From Adenanthera pavonina (taxonomy: Eukaryota; Streptophyta; Magnoliopsida; Fabales; Fabaceae): 64,000 nucleotides of DNA. The stretch is taken from NCBI GenBank assembly GCA_026686845.1, contig JAIVEN010000013.1, positions 6,220,001-6,284,000 on the forward strand, read 5' to 3'. Of the stretch, positions 45,306-56,978 are shown piece after piece. The notes beneath the pieces are model-generated. The model made no database searches and was not told the origin of the DNA. It saw only the letters and a list, made by a program, of their open reading frames with translations. The translations under genes were made by a program, and so were the position numbers. Every line of letters starts with the position of its first letter. Within the stretch, counting starts at the first letter, position 1.

Positions 45306-48300
45306 CTATCTTTGGGTCTTCCTGCATCTTACATCTGCAACAAGGTGGCGTATGTGCGGAGCATACCATTTAACCCTCTCCACATGTTCTATGAAAACCT
45401 CCCAACAATAACCTGGGGAAATCACATCAGTGGAGGTTCAACAACAGTTATTCCAAAAACCAGATCTTCAGGGTCAAATGATACTACCTTCAGATCTAGC
45501 AATTTCATGTATTGACTTCAATACATGTTCGGTCCACTGGCCCTCCTCGGAGTCCTTGGCATTTCCATGCACGTGTAATACTCCACCTTCTCTCCTGCAG
45601 TGTTGACCACATGAGAAGTTCAGTTCCAACATTGCTTACGGTACCAAACAGCCATTCAACTTTCAAACTATATTGCTGCAGAAATATAATGCACACTGGA
45701 TTTTAAGATTCTCCAAATCTGACAACAGTGATGTCAGATAGGTTCATTGAAAAGAGTTATATACATAGATATCCCAATTACCTTAAGGCCCTCACAGCTG
45801 TGAACCAACTACACTCACTAGATGGAAGGAGACCTAGACAAACTCTATCAGCAACACCCTGCAAGCAAACAATCAATTTAAGTCATTTCCCCGACTATAT
45901 GTGGATGTTAAAAATAGATGGACCTGTTTTCCATCCTGTACCAATACTTATGGTCAGCATACACGATGACTAAGAAAAAGTGAAGCAACAGATCTGAGTT
46001 CACTTAATTTCTTTCTGTATCTATATATATAGACATACACATTCTTCCCAAACTAAAGGAGAAAAAAACAATACTGACAACTCAAATTTTCTTCACTTTT
46101 CATTTTCATTCTCCCCACACTAAGATTTTAAAGTTATCAGAATAGTAACTGAAAATATGTAAAGAACAATAGCACTCATTCTTTTGTTTTTCATTTCTTA
46201 GTATTTTTGTTATATAGTAATAAAATCCCTTTGCTTATGTCAGAGGAAAGACAGAAAAATTTTAACAGCATATCGTGTAGAATCATAGAAGTGTAATTTG
46301 AGTAAATTTCTGTTTAGAAAGGGTGCAACGCAGATTACAAATGTTCTTGGAAGATTTAATTAAAAAACCGTGCAAACTGTCAATGCAGAAGCAGTATTTG
46401 TAACGCTCCACTTTGTGACCCAAAGAATTCCTTTAAACAAGGATGGAAATTAACATTGATACTTTAAGAAGATAATATAGATGCTAGGTTCAGTATTAGG
46501 TGTTATTTTTTGAATGACTTTTAAGATACCAAACGAAAATTTCCAGTTGCATTGACAAATATTTAGGAGATAAAGTTAAAAAATGATCAACAAAACAAGA
46601 AACAAACTTAAGACTATACTTTGGGAGCCAAACTTCGATTATCTCCTTCAAGAATGAGACATCGGTCAGTCACAGAATTTGCTTTCAGATTGTGCTGAAG
46701 TGCCTCTATGGCATGGGGATTCCACTCACAAGCATATACAAATTTTGCCTTGGCCCTGCTCAAGATCAGGGAAAAGATAGATTGTCAAATTTAAGGGAAG
46801 CTCGCAAAGCATAAACATGGTGTTAGCAAACAGCCAAATTTTTGCTGCTGTGGATACCTGCAGAAAATACCAAAACCAAAATCTCTCTAGTTTGATAATA
46901 ATTCGAGATATGTCCCATTCCAGATGCCCGTCAGAAACAAAATATTGAAGGCAGACAAAGGGGGTTTATGTCAGGCAATACAAAATCTTTACAGAAGTTG
47001 TAATTGAAGCTTGGCAAAATTGTACAGCCCTGCCCGTACAGACATACAGAATACCTGACAAGAAATGGCAGCACAAAGTATCCAATGCCTGCAAACAGAT
47101 CTACTATAACCTCATCATGACAATCTAATCGAGCCATCCGAAGCTTCTCAGAAAGATTGCCCCATGAGAACATGCACTTGCTAGCATCAAAAGAATAGAG
47201 TATTCCATTTTCTCGATGGTCAACCCAGCCATTATCTCCAACAAGAATCTGCAATGTACTATCTCTCGTGCCATTTGCTGCAACTGGTCCCTATAATAGC
47301 CATCTTAATCATCATAAATAAACGAATTCACTATAAAGCTATGCCTACTGAAAACAACATAATTTTCAGATGTATAATTAACTAAAACCTTAAAAACAAG
47401 GGATCTGGTGATTAAAATTTACTAACAAAAAAATCCAAGATTTCATCCTCCTCAGATACCACTGCTAAGCATATCTATGCATTGCTTGTTTATAGGTAAG
47501 TTTGACAAAATGTCATGCAGCCACAAATTCCCTTTTCTTTTTAATGGTTTCAGCATTCTTAAGCATGTGTTGACACTGGTTCCTCCTATTCTTGCCTTCA
47601 TAATTTGATCAGGGAAAATTAACCTTTGGCCTCAAAATTTGAATTGTTTTTAACGACTCCATGACACCATACTGCTTCATGTATCACCATAAGATTTACC
47701 CAATCTTCACCACAGCTATTATTCATGCCAAATCTCCAATAACAAAATTTTCAAAAAAAAAAAAAAAGATGCTACAGAAATTATTATTAATCCCAAGGTG
47801 TTCAAAGCAGCATATCCGTTGATTTTGATAATAACAAAGAAACCATGATTTTCCAACTGTCTATGAAGTAACTTCAAAAATAATATTATGCTTATGGGTG
47901 TTTATACACATTCAAAAAGTGCTACTTATGCAGTATGGTAGTATACCTACTGATTTGGCATCCCAAAGTATCTGATAAAAGGACCTTGCTTATGAATTAG
48001 AAGAAAGAGAAAAGAATTCAAAGGCAATCACAGCAAAATTGAAGATAATAATCAAACCTAAGATTTTTTTTTAAGACAAAAAAAAAAGATCAAGACATTC
48101 ATGTTTGCCTAGATCAAAGAAAATTTCAGAGGGTACAGATTAAAGGAAATCAAGCTATGAAACATGCACATGCCAATTATAAAGAATGCCGAGTGTCAAA
48201 CACTTGCACACACCAGCTGATCTCACAGAGAACTTGGTCCAGCGCTTTTGGAGGATTATCAATCTTTCCACACTCAGCAGGTGAGTTGTTTAAAAGAGGC

Positions 48301-51300
48301 AAAACATGCAGATTTTGTGCTTTATTTGTTAATTAGTTGCTTGGATTTAATTTCTTCATGAACAATAATAACTTGCTTGAGAATTCATCAACTATTGAAT
48401 TAAAAAGATGAAGTCCAGGAAGAATAAGAAAAGGTATAAATTTATGAATTACTCATACATATGGTTACCTGGCGAGCAAGATGATTAGCCTTAAGTGATT
48501 TGGCAACAGTGGGCCAAAGCTCTTCTGCAATGGAGTCCCAAATTGGATCTTTGAAAGAAGTAGTTGGAAGTATAACTATATCTCCAAGACGATCCCATCT
48601 AGAAAGCTTAACAAAATAAGATGACTAGAAAACATAATATCAAAGGGATTGCATTCATGAGCAAAAATCCAAAAGGCATGAAAAGATGTATGAAACCATG
48701 AAGTTAGAAATGAGCCATTACAAAAGAACATTAGTAGAAATATAACAGAACCTTGTTGGCAATTCCTCTAGAAGCTGTGCAGGTAGGCCGTTATGCTCAA
48801 TCAAAGATATTATTGCTTCAGTCATCACTTTCAAAGGAGTTTTTGCAGCTTTTCTGACGTCAACAACTTCATCTTCCTGTATATTTCCACCATAGTCATG
48901 TAAAATATCCAAGGCTGTTGTACAGGATAACTCACGTAACAGGTATCCATCTCCTTTAGATGGCTTGGAGAAATTGACTTCATTTTTTCCTTCAATTCTG
49001 TCCTCTGAATGATTCTTCCTTTCATGAAATAGAAGAAAAACATCTTTAATTACAGGAAAACAGATATGTATTCCATCCTCCTGTGAGTATGCGTTCCTAC
49101 CTAGGTCTAACCATCCAAATTTCTTCAATATATCCTTCCCTGACTTTGCATATCTCTTGTCTAGCTTCAGAACGTAATGTGATGTAGCCATCTGAAATTG
49201 ATCGTTCATGACAGGTGAGTCATCATCAAAATACATGTCACCATTTTCAGCTATACTTGGTATATGCTCAAGTTGTGGTTCTCGGAAAATTTTAATCTTA
49301 GTCTTATCTTCCCCGTCATTTTGGTAATTCAAATGCTTTCTTTGATTTTTAACACATATATGATCATCATATGAAGGCATTAAATGAAGCAAACTAATTT
49401 TTGCTGGCTCACTGAACTTGGTTCCAAATGCATAGCAAGATGCACCGCCACCAACCATAACAAGATCATCACCAACAACACAAGCTGTACTGCGCACAAA
49501 TAGATCTTTGCCAACAGATTTAAGGATCACATGCTTCCATTGACGAAGCTGCAAATCAAGTAAAGCCAACTCTTGAAAATGTTGTCTAACTGGACAGCCA
49601 CCAATGACTCCAAGATAATTTTTATAGACAAACATTGAGTGGGAAAACCTTGCATGGGGATTCCTTCCAGCTGTCTTTTCCTTCTTCCATTGACCCTTTT
49701 GAATATCAAAGCTATACAGGTCATCAAGCGCTTTCGCACCATTGTATCCGCCAAACATGAAGATCTGAGAACCATGTTCCACCATTGCATGAGAATGACG
49801 AGCACAGGGCCAGTCCCCAGAAATAGGCACCTCTTTCCAGATTAAATTAATTGTGTCAAGAACATAAAAGGAAGAAAAGATATTATCATTATCAAGTCCC
49901 CCAAACACATAAATGTTTGAACCCACAACAGCTGCAGCATGACAATGCCTATCCAACATGAAAATTTGACTTAGATTTATTGAGGTGATTTTACATCATC
50001 AAACCACAGAAAATGACATCAACACAACACCTTATAATAAAGTAATTACTAATTAGTGTGTACTCTTTGCAAAATGAGAGTCTATGCAACTGAATTAATT
50101 TCTGCCACTAGAACTCAAAGAAAACATAAACTCTTCTTATTTTCAATTGTTTCATTAGTACCTCTCATTCGAAGCCACAAAAGAATGCTAGAAAGCATTA
50201 CCTGGGAAGAAAGTCACTAACTCCACATTGCATTAGCTTCCAACAATTCTTAGCTGTATCAAGGACCCAAACATCACTCAGAATCTTATCAGGGCCAGTC
50301 CGACCTCCAATCAAGAACATGTGATCTCCAACTATGGAAGATGTATGGCCTAAGCGTGGAGATAAAGATGAATCACCGACAGTTCTGATTGTTTCCAGGG
50401 TACCAGAATATGGATCAAGCAGCAATAAATCATTCCTTCTCGCATGTCTACCCATGCCTCCAAAGCCACCAAACACAACAACTTTGTTGTGGTTGGCTTT
50501 ATTGAATGTACAACCTGAATGACCCCAAAGGAAAAGCTTTTCCACTGGATCACCTACAACTTCAATATGGACAATCTGCAGACTACCACCAGGAAAATCC
50601 AAGAGCCCTGCCAACAATTGAAGGATTCAGACTTTTGTTTCATATTAAAAGGAATGGTGTCCTGCAATCAGTTAAATAACAAAATGTATGAGCACAGATT
50701 TGATTACATTCACAAATTCGTAGTAATAGTCAATAGACATTATTTCATTACTAGATAATCTCTGGACCGAATAGCACTGAGGTGAACACCCTCCAAACAC
50801 AGAATAGAATTTCAAGCCACCAGTATGAGTGGAACAGGAATGAACTTATAATAGTCCAGATTGTCCTCCATATCAAAACAAAAAACTGGATAAAGTACCA
50901 TTTACGCTTTTGGCAGCATATATGATAATATAAAAGTATGATTTGGAAGTTTATATTTCTCACTCCAATTCGTTAAATTACAATATAACTTCTAAACAAC
51001 GGGAAGAGAACCACCAGCCCTATTCCCATTAAATACCCAACAACAGAGTAATAGCTTTTACCCTTAATCTTCCTATTAGTCTACAACCACAACCCATGAA
51101 TACTATTCCATTTCACTCTCTTGAAAACTCCTCAACATAGGCTAAAATTTCATCTGATTATCTAGATAAGTTAGAGACCATCCAATATATTCTGCTGTTC
51201 GTCAGCAATCTACAGTTATATTCTACCCTAAATTATTATTTGCTTCATTACAGCAGGAGAATCCTAATCAGCTTGTACAGCTCTCAAAAGCTGAAAATAG

Positions 51301-52122
51301 CAAATTATAAACATAGATACCTGAAGAGGTTTCACTGTTCCTCTTGTCTAACTCATCATCATCTCCTCCAACTTGAACACCATCACAAGCAAGACCTTCT
51401 CCATGCACGGAAACATCAGTAGGATTCAATGAGTCATTTATAGATGTATTATTACTATCATCCGCAGTCACAGATCCTACAAAGCAATTGGACTGCAACA
51501 GTCCGAAAAACCTTTCGGTCCTCTTCCGATTCGCTTCCATTTTCTCATTTGCGACTTCAACAAGGTACCGAACATACTCAGGAGACACCATAATCTTCTG
51601 CGTATCCCCTAGAGGCACCTCTAATCTTATCGAACACCGAATTGCTATCATCACACGCTTGTTAGCATTAGTAATGCCCGACTCTCTGAACCCGCAAGAT
51701 ATAGCCAAAGAAACAAGCGACTGAGCTGATGAAAGGTCTTTGCACTCAACAGCAATAATGAGGGGCTCGAATCTGAAGACAAGTTCAGACGGCTCAGATG
51801 AAACAGAACACGGAGTTGACTTGGAAGGGAAGAGAAGGCTGAGGATTGAATCGAGATCGGCAGGGTAGTGGGAGACGAAAAGCCAAGAACCTCCTCGAGC
51901 TTTTTTCTTGGGCTTTTGCACATCAATGGTGGGGTTCAGTATAGGCTGCGAAAGGATAGAGATTCGGCCAGAGCATGAGCTTGTAGTGTAGAAAGAAGGG
52001 TGTTGATTGAGGGTGTTGAGGAGAGGGATGATGGGTGTGTCCAAGGAGCCTTTTGGCGATTTGTCGGCTTCCACTGAGCTTAAAGAAGCAAGTGTCGCTG
52101 CCTTCCTCTTCTCAAAATCCAT
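45306..52122 (-). CDS. TYW2/3/4: tRNA wybutosine-synthesizing protein 2/3/4 (TYW3 + kelch + TYW2 fusion)
   Basis: Nine exons on the minus strand (52122-51321, 50607-50202, 49948-48752, 48598-48469, 47290-47055, 46755-46620, 45858-45782, 45594-45488, 45412-45306) join with GT-AG introns to a continuous 1065 aa. Residues 1 to about 215 are TYW3 (FYTTSSCSGRISIL, GGSWLFVSHYPAD), an SAM-dependent N-methyltransferase. About 285-560 are kelch repeats (VVVFGGFGG, MFLIGGRTG, IYVFGGLDN, IFMFGGYNG), matching the TYW4-type propeller. About 750-1065 are TYW2, the aminocarboxypropyl transferase (VDLFAGIGYFVLPF near 908-921, YACEWNPHAIEAL, LHVHGNAKDSE). Known role: successive steps making wybutosine at G37 of cytosolic tRNA-Phe, which keeps the reading frame. 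No LCMT-type TYW4 methyltransferase domain is present, as in other plant fusions. Start 52122 (MDFEKRK) is preferred. An in-frame ATG at 52164 would add 14 residues. One conserved Pro after exon 7 (LRPEGG in relatives) is Arg here. Confidence 0.95.
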
Positions 52123-53455
52123 TGCTTCTCTGTTTTCTGAACCTATTCGCGAAAACCCACCCATAAACCTCTGAAACTAGTAGCGGGAAGAAGAAGTGGG
52201 ATTGTGAGCAAGGAGGAGCAACGGGCAATTCTGGGATGTACCTCGCTCGGGTCACAGGCTGTGATCATGAGCATTCTTTTTATGGGCTTTCTTTTTTGTG
52301 ATGATGGGCTTTTAATTTGCTTTTCATCTTGTGAGCTGTGGCCTATGGATTTCAAAGGAAAGTTTGTTCACATCGAATGTTCTTAACCCAAAGGCGTGGC
52401 ATTATAATGAGAGGAAATTATATAAACCTTTTTTTAATTTTGATAAACTTACATAATTTTTTATTCTTATAATATAAAATTAATATGAATGAAAATAATT
52501 TTATACTTTGGTATGATTTTTAAAATGAATAGTATAATTTTTATTTTTTTAACTAAAATATTTTAAACTAGTAAATAATTGAATTGAAGGTATTTTGCTT
52601 TAAAAATTTTAAAAGAGCTTGTATATATTTTAAAAATAAAAATAAGATATGTATATGTATAATTGTACTAAACATCAAGAGAAAATTATGTAATCTACTA
52701 TATATTATAAAATAGAAGTCAAAAATATAATCGATCGCAACAATATGAGATCACGTCATCTATTTAATTTCACCTTTCAATGACCTATATTACCAGTTGT
52801 TATTTTTTCCTTTTTTGTCGTAGCAGTCAATTGTATTTAGGCCTAATATATGATTTTCAAACATTATGTCTTATTGTTTTCCATTTGATTTGAAATTTGA
52901 AAATGTACCATTAATATATTATATTTGTATTAAGTATGATATATGATTTTCAAAGATTATGGATAATTTCTTTCTATCTAAATTGCAATTTGAAAATTTC
53001 AGAATCATTTGCATTTATTATTGAATCAAATTCTATCAATTTAAAAATTTTAGAATCTTTTTTCAAATTGAAATAATTATGATTTAATATGATGACATGT
53101 ATTATAAACCCTCTATAAACAGGTTTAGTGGATCGCTCATTTGGTGCCAACAGTCGTCTTCAGCGCCTCATACTGTCATTACGTGGTTTGTAGGTATTTT
53201 TCTATAATTACATTCTTGCGCCTTTTTTAATATCATGTTATTCTAAATTTCAAAATGTTTTTATTCTCAACAGAAGTCTTGTCTTCTTCTCCATCCGTCG
53301 AATACCATAAGCAATGACATTGGTTTGACTATGTTATCTCCTTCTTGAGAGAATATCATAATGGTGCAAATTAAATGAATCTGGGCATCGAATTGATTGT
53401 TGGGTTTGAATTTATTTGTTTTAGAGTTTTGTCTTGAGCAGTGAGAGTTGAAGAA
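52123..53455. other. 5' flank of the TYW2/3/4 gene and intergenic DNA
   Basis: 52123-52260 is GC-richer and probably holds leader and promoter. The rest is AT-rich without a gene. Confidence 0.5.
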
Positions 53456-53481
53456 GGTGAGGGTGAGGGTGAGGGTGAGGG
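53456..53481 (+). repeat. (GGTGAG)n minisatellite, G-quadruplex-capable
   Basis: Four GGTGAG units give four GGG tracts separated by TGA on the plus strand, a good quadruplex pattern. Confidence 0.85.
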
Positions 53482-53553
53482 AAATAATACTAATTTTACT
53501 ATGTATTTTTTAATTCCTATTTTTTATTCCGAATATTTATAATATGGAACCAT

Positions 53554-55974
53554 CATTACAAAAAAAAATGATCATTTAACTACGAATTTTAGAAATGAAT
53601 TAAAATCCGTCGCTATTAAAGACGAAAACAAAGAGAAATAATAAATTTTTTTAGCAAAATAACTTTTTTTATATTAAAAATAATAAAAAAATATTAGAGA
53701 TGGAGTTTGAGACAGGTAGATGTCGTTTCTAATAAAATCCGTCTCTAAATCTGTATCTAATATCGCTAGAATAAAAAAGTCCATCTCTATATCCGTTTCT
53801 AAAAATATCATATTATTGCTTAAAAATTCTTTAACATTTAAAGTTGAATTTTGTGATTGATGTTTTTAATTTATTGTGATGGATAAAAATTTGTTACTAA
53901 GCTTGTCTCTAATTTTTTTTAAATGGATTTATATTCATATTTTTAATGAATACAACAATAGATGTTTTGCCCTAAATTCGTCTCTAATATCTATTTAGAG
54001 ATGCACTTATAGACGCATTTATAATAAACGCAGTAACGGGTATTTTGTCTGTGTTTAAATTAGTTTCTAATTCACATTTAGAAACGGATTTAGATACAGA
54101 TTTATTTTTTTAAATTACTTTAATTTTATATAGTATTATTTTTTAATATTGTAATATGTTAATTTAAATTTTGAGAGATATTTTCAAATTTTGGGTATTT
54201 TTTAAATATTATAGTATGTTAAATGAATCAAACTCGTGAGTTAACTATTTTAAGTTAAATGAATTGAATTTCTAATCATATTAAAAGACATTTCAAAAGC
54301 GACCTTAAGTTAAACCACCAGAATCCTAAAAACTAATATTTCTTTTATTTTTTTGGGAGCATACTTGGCAGTTGATGAGAGGAGATTGAGAAATTGAGAA
54401 TATAAGATGAGAATGAGAAATAAGAAATAAATGAGAGAGGAGATATATAGAGAACTTTGGGATTAGAAATAGTAAAATGAAATTAAAGGAAATGTCGAAG
54501 TTTTAAAGAATTTTAGACTAAAAGAGAATCTAAGTAATTTTATCATAGATGACATTTAATTATCCTACTAATTAACAAATATCTATGATCAATTAACATT
54601 AAACAATATTTTTTATTTAATTAGTAATCCATAGGTTGATAATTTTTTTATATTTGATATGTTTGTAGAATTGATTTAAAAAAAAAGTTTATCTTTAATA
54701 ATATCATTCGGTTTAAAATATCTAAGTAGATTATCTTAATTTCATTAATGTATTTTACTTTCAATTAATAAGTTAATTTTTAATTCTATTTCCTGACAAT
54801 AATTTCAAAAAATTGTGACAACAATAAATTTATTATAAACTTATTAATCATTAATTCTTTCTAAATCAACCTTCTTTTAAGAATTTACATCTACATTTTA
54901 AAAGTAGAGTTAAAAGTAATAATGATACTAAAATATAAATCAAATAAAATTTCAATATTTTTCCATTAGGAATCCATAATTAAATTTAGGAGGTGTAAAT
55001 AATAAAAAGATATATTCCTTTTGAAATTTAAAATGAATATATATAATATTTAACCAAGACTTCGGGTTAAATCACGAACTAACATAAAACTTGAACCTAT
55101 CCAATTCTCTCCCACCTCTAATATATATTAAGCACATATATATATAATATAATTTATTAAATAATATAAAATACGATATATATATATATATATATTATAT
55201 GATATGACTATGTAAAAAGTGACATAAAATAATAAAATATTAAAACATATGGATCATAAATATTATATATATAATTATTTTTATTTACAAATAAAAATTA
55301 AATGTAAAAGTCGGCTAGAAAAATAATTTTTTTCTTACCAAAGAAAAACAAATATATTTATAGGAAAATTATTTAAGCTTTTAAAAAATATAATATAAAT
55401 ATTCATATAAATATAAATATATATAAATAAAATATTTTATGATATTAATAATTGAAAATAAAACATATATGTAGTTTTTAATAATAAATTGACTTATAAA
55501 TATATATATATGTTTATATATTAATGTGTAAATAAATAATATATATTTAATATTATATATAAAGACTGCATAAACATTTCAGCTCAACTGGGAAAATGGT
55601 AACTATAAAGGTAATGAAAGTAAGAGGTCATGGCTTCGAATCCGGGTGAGACACATTTGAAACCATTAATATGCCAGTGGAGGTGGCTGATGACTGACTA
55701 TATTCTATCTTTATTATTTTATTTGATTATTTTTAACAATTTTGATAATGAACTTTGATTGAGATTAGAGATAAATTTGTTTTATTTAAAGATGGAATAA
55801 ATTTATCTCTAAATAGAGATGGATAAGTTAATTCGTCTCTAATTATTTAGTGATGCTACTTTTAAATATGACTTAAATGTTGTCTCTAAATTCGTCTCTA
55901 ACAAATTAGAGACACATTTTAAGTTATTTAGCAATAGATTTTGTCAATTTCTAAATATCTCTTTTTTTGTAGTG
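53554..55974. mobile_element. CACTA-like non-autonomous transposon
   Basis: The left end CATTACAAAAAAAAATGATC and the reverse of the right end, CACTACAAAAAAAGAGATA, are CACTA-type termini. Both subterminal regions (about 53590-54100 and 55750-55950) are packed with direct and inverted copies of a word like CGTCTCTAA or TTAGAGACG, as in the transposase-binding subterminal repeats of plant CACTA elements. The interior has no coding sequence. The neighbouring triplets (CAT left, CTT right) differ by one base, so the expected 3-bp target-site duplication is imperfect, and the left terminus has T where CACTA has C. Confidence 0.7.
55581..55643 (+). repeat. tRNA-like SINE remnant inside the CACTA-like element
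   Basis: AGCTCAACTGGG at 55581-55592 resembles a tRNA A box. GGCTTCGAATCC at 55632-55643 is close to a B box. The spacing suits RNA polymerase III promoters and tRNA-derived SINEs. No tRNA cloverleaf is formed. A tail and flanking repeat were not identified. Confidence 0.5.
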
Positions 55975-56307
55975 CTTGTGGAATGAGAACAATCTTAAAA
56001 CCATCAATAAATATCAATGTTATTATATTTATTGATATATTGAAAGGAGTTATTTGATATATTTATAATGTGGAACGCGATTGCAAATGAGCTTGGAAAG
56101 AAGGCGTTATCCTCGGTCTGTATTTTATTATTCACTATCTTCATTAATCTACAAGAGAAAAATAGCTTGAAATAAAAGAGTAGAAGCTTGAAGCATGGCA
56201 GAAGATGAAGATGAATGAATGGGCACACGAGGGATCATGAAAAGACAAAAAGATCCAATCTTGAGGTAACCTTTACAGATGCAATTTAAAAAAAGGACCT
56301 TTTCGCT
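55975..56307. other. Intergenic DNA
   Basis: Nothing recognisable is seen. Confidence 0.5.
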
Positions 56308-56310
56308 TAA

Positions 56311-56975
56311 GCCCCTGTTTGGTACAGGGGGAGGGAGGGGGAGGGAGGGAATTTGCTCCCATCCCCTCTACTGTTCATGCCTATACCAAACAGGGGGAGG
56401 GGAGGGGCTCCCCTCCCCCTGTTTGGTTAAGCATTTTAAGGGGAGGGGAGGAGAGCAACTCTCCTCCCCTCCCCCTCAAATTGATCCCCTCGAAATCGGG
56501 GGGATCGTTTTATTTTTTTTTTATTCGTTTTTTATTTTTTTAAATAAATAAAAAATTATTTAAAAATAAAAAAAAATTATTAAAAAAATTTAAAAGCATA
56601 AAAATATTTACTTAAAGGTTCCTAATGTCAAAAAATATTACATTTAAGTTTCATATCTCAAAAAGTTAATATAAAAAATTTTAAAATTTTAATATTCAGT
56701 ATAAAATTATGAGTATCAGTATAAAATATTAAAGTATAATTTTATACTTAACATTGAAATTTTTTATGCTAAAAAAAATAATAAAAAATTTCTTTAATTT
56801 CAAGAGTAAAATGATCAAATTATTATTAACTTCCCTCCCCTCCCCTCCCCTCCTGAACCAAACTCCCTAACATAAAATTCCTCCCCTCCCCTTCCTTTCC
56901 CTTCCCTTCCCTCCATATCTCATCTCTCCTTCCCTCCCCTCCCTCCCATTCTCATCCCTCCTACCAAACACTCCC
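56311..56975. mobile_element. PIF/Harbinger-like MITE with G-rich ends and TSD TAA
   Basis: TIRs of 14 bp, GCCCCTGTTTGGTA (left) and in reverse GGGAGTGTTTGGTA (right), are directly flanked by TAA at 56308-56310 and 56976-56978. The left end runs into (G3-5)A tracts and the right end into the matching C-tracts (56831-56960), so the ends pair. Extra inverted copies of the terminal word (ATACCAAACAGGGG near 56383, CCCCTGTTTGGTTAAG near 56416) lie inside the left part, which suggests a nested or internally duplicated end. There is no coding sequence. The apparent open frames are low-complexity GGG-rich. Confidence 0.75.
56327..56349 (+). other. Potential G-quadruplex
   Basis: Five G-tracts of 3-5 G separated by single A, a very stable quadruplex pattern in theory. 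It lies at the left end of the MITE. Confidence 0.8.
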
Positions 56976-56978
56976 TAA

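Noticed and set aside
56279..56551. Open frames of 74-90 codons with Gly/Arg-rich products
   Set aside because: They arise from the G-tract low-complexity part of the MITE and have no family resemblance.
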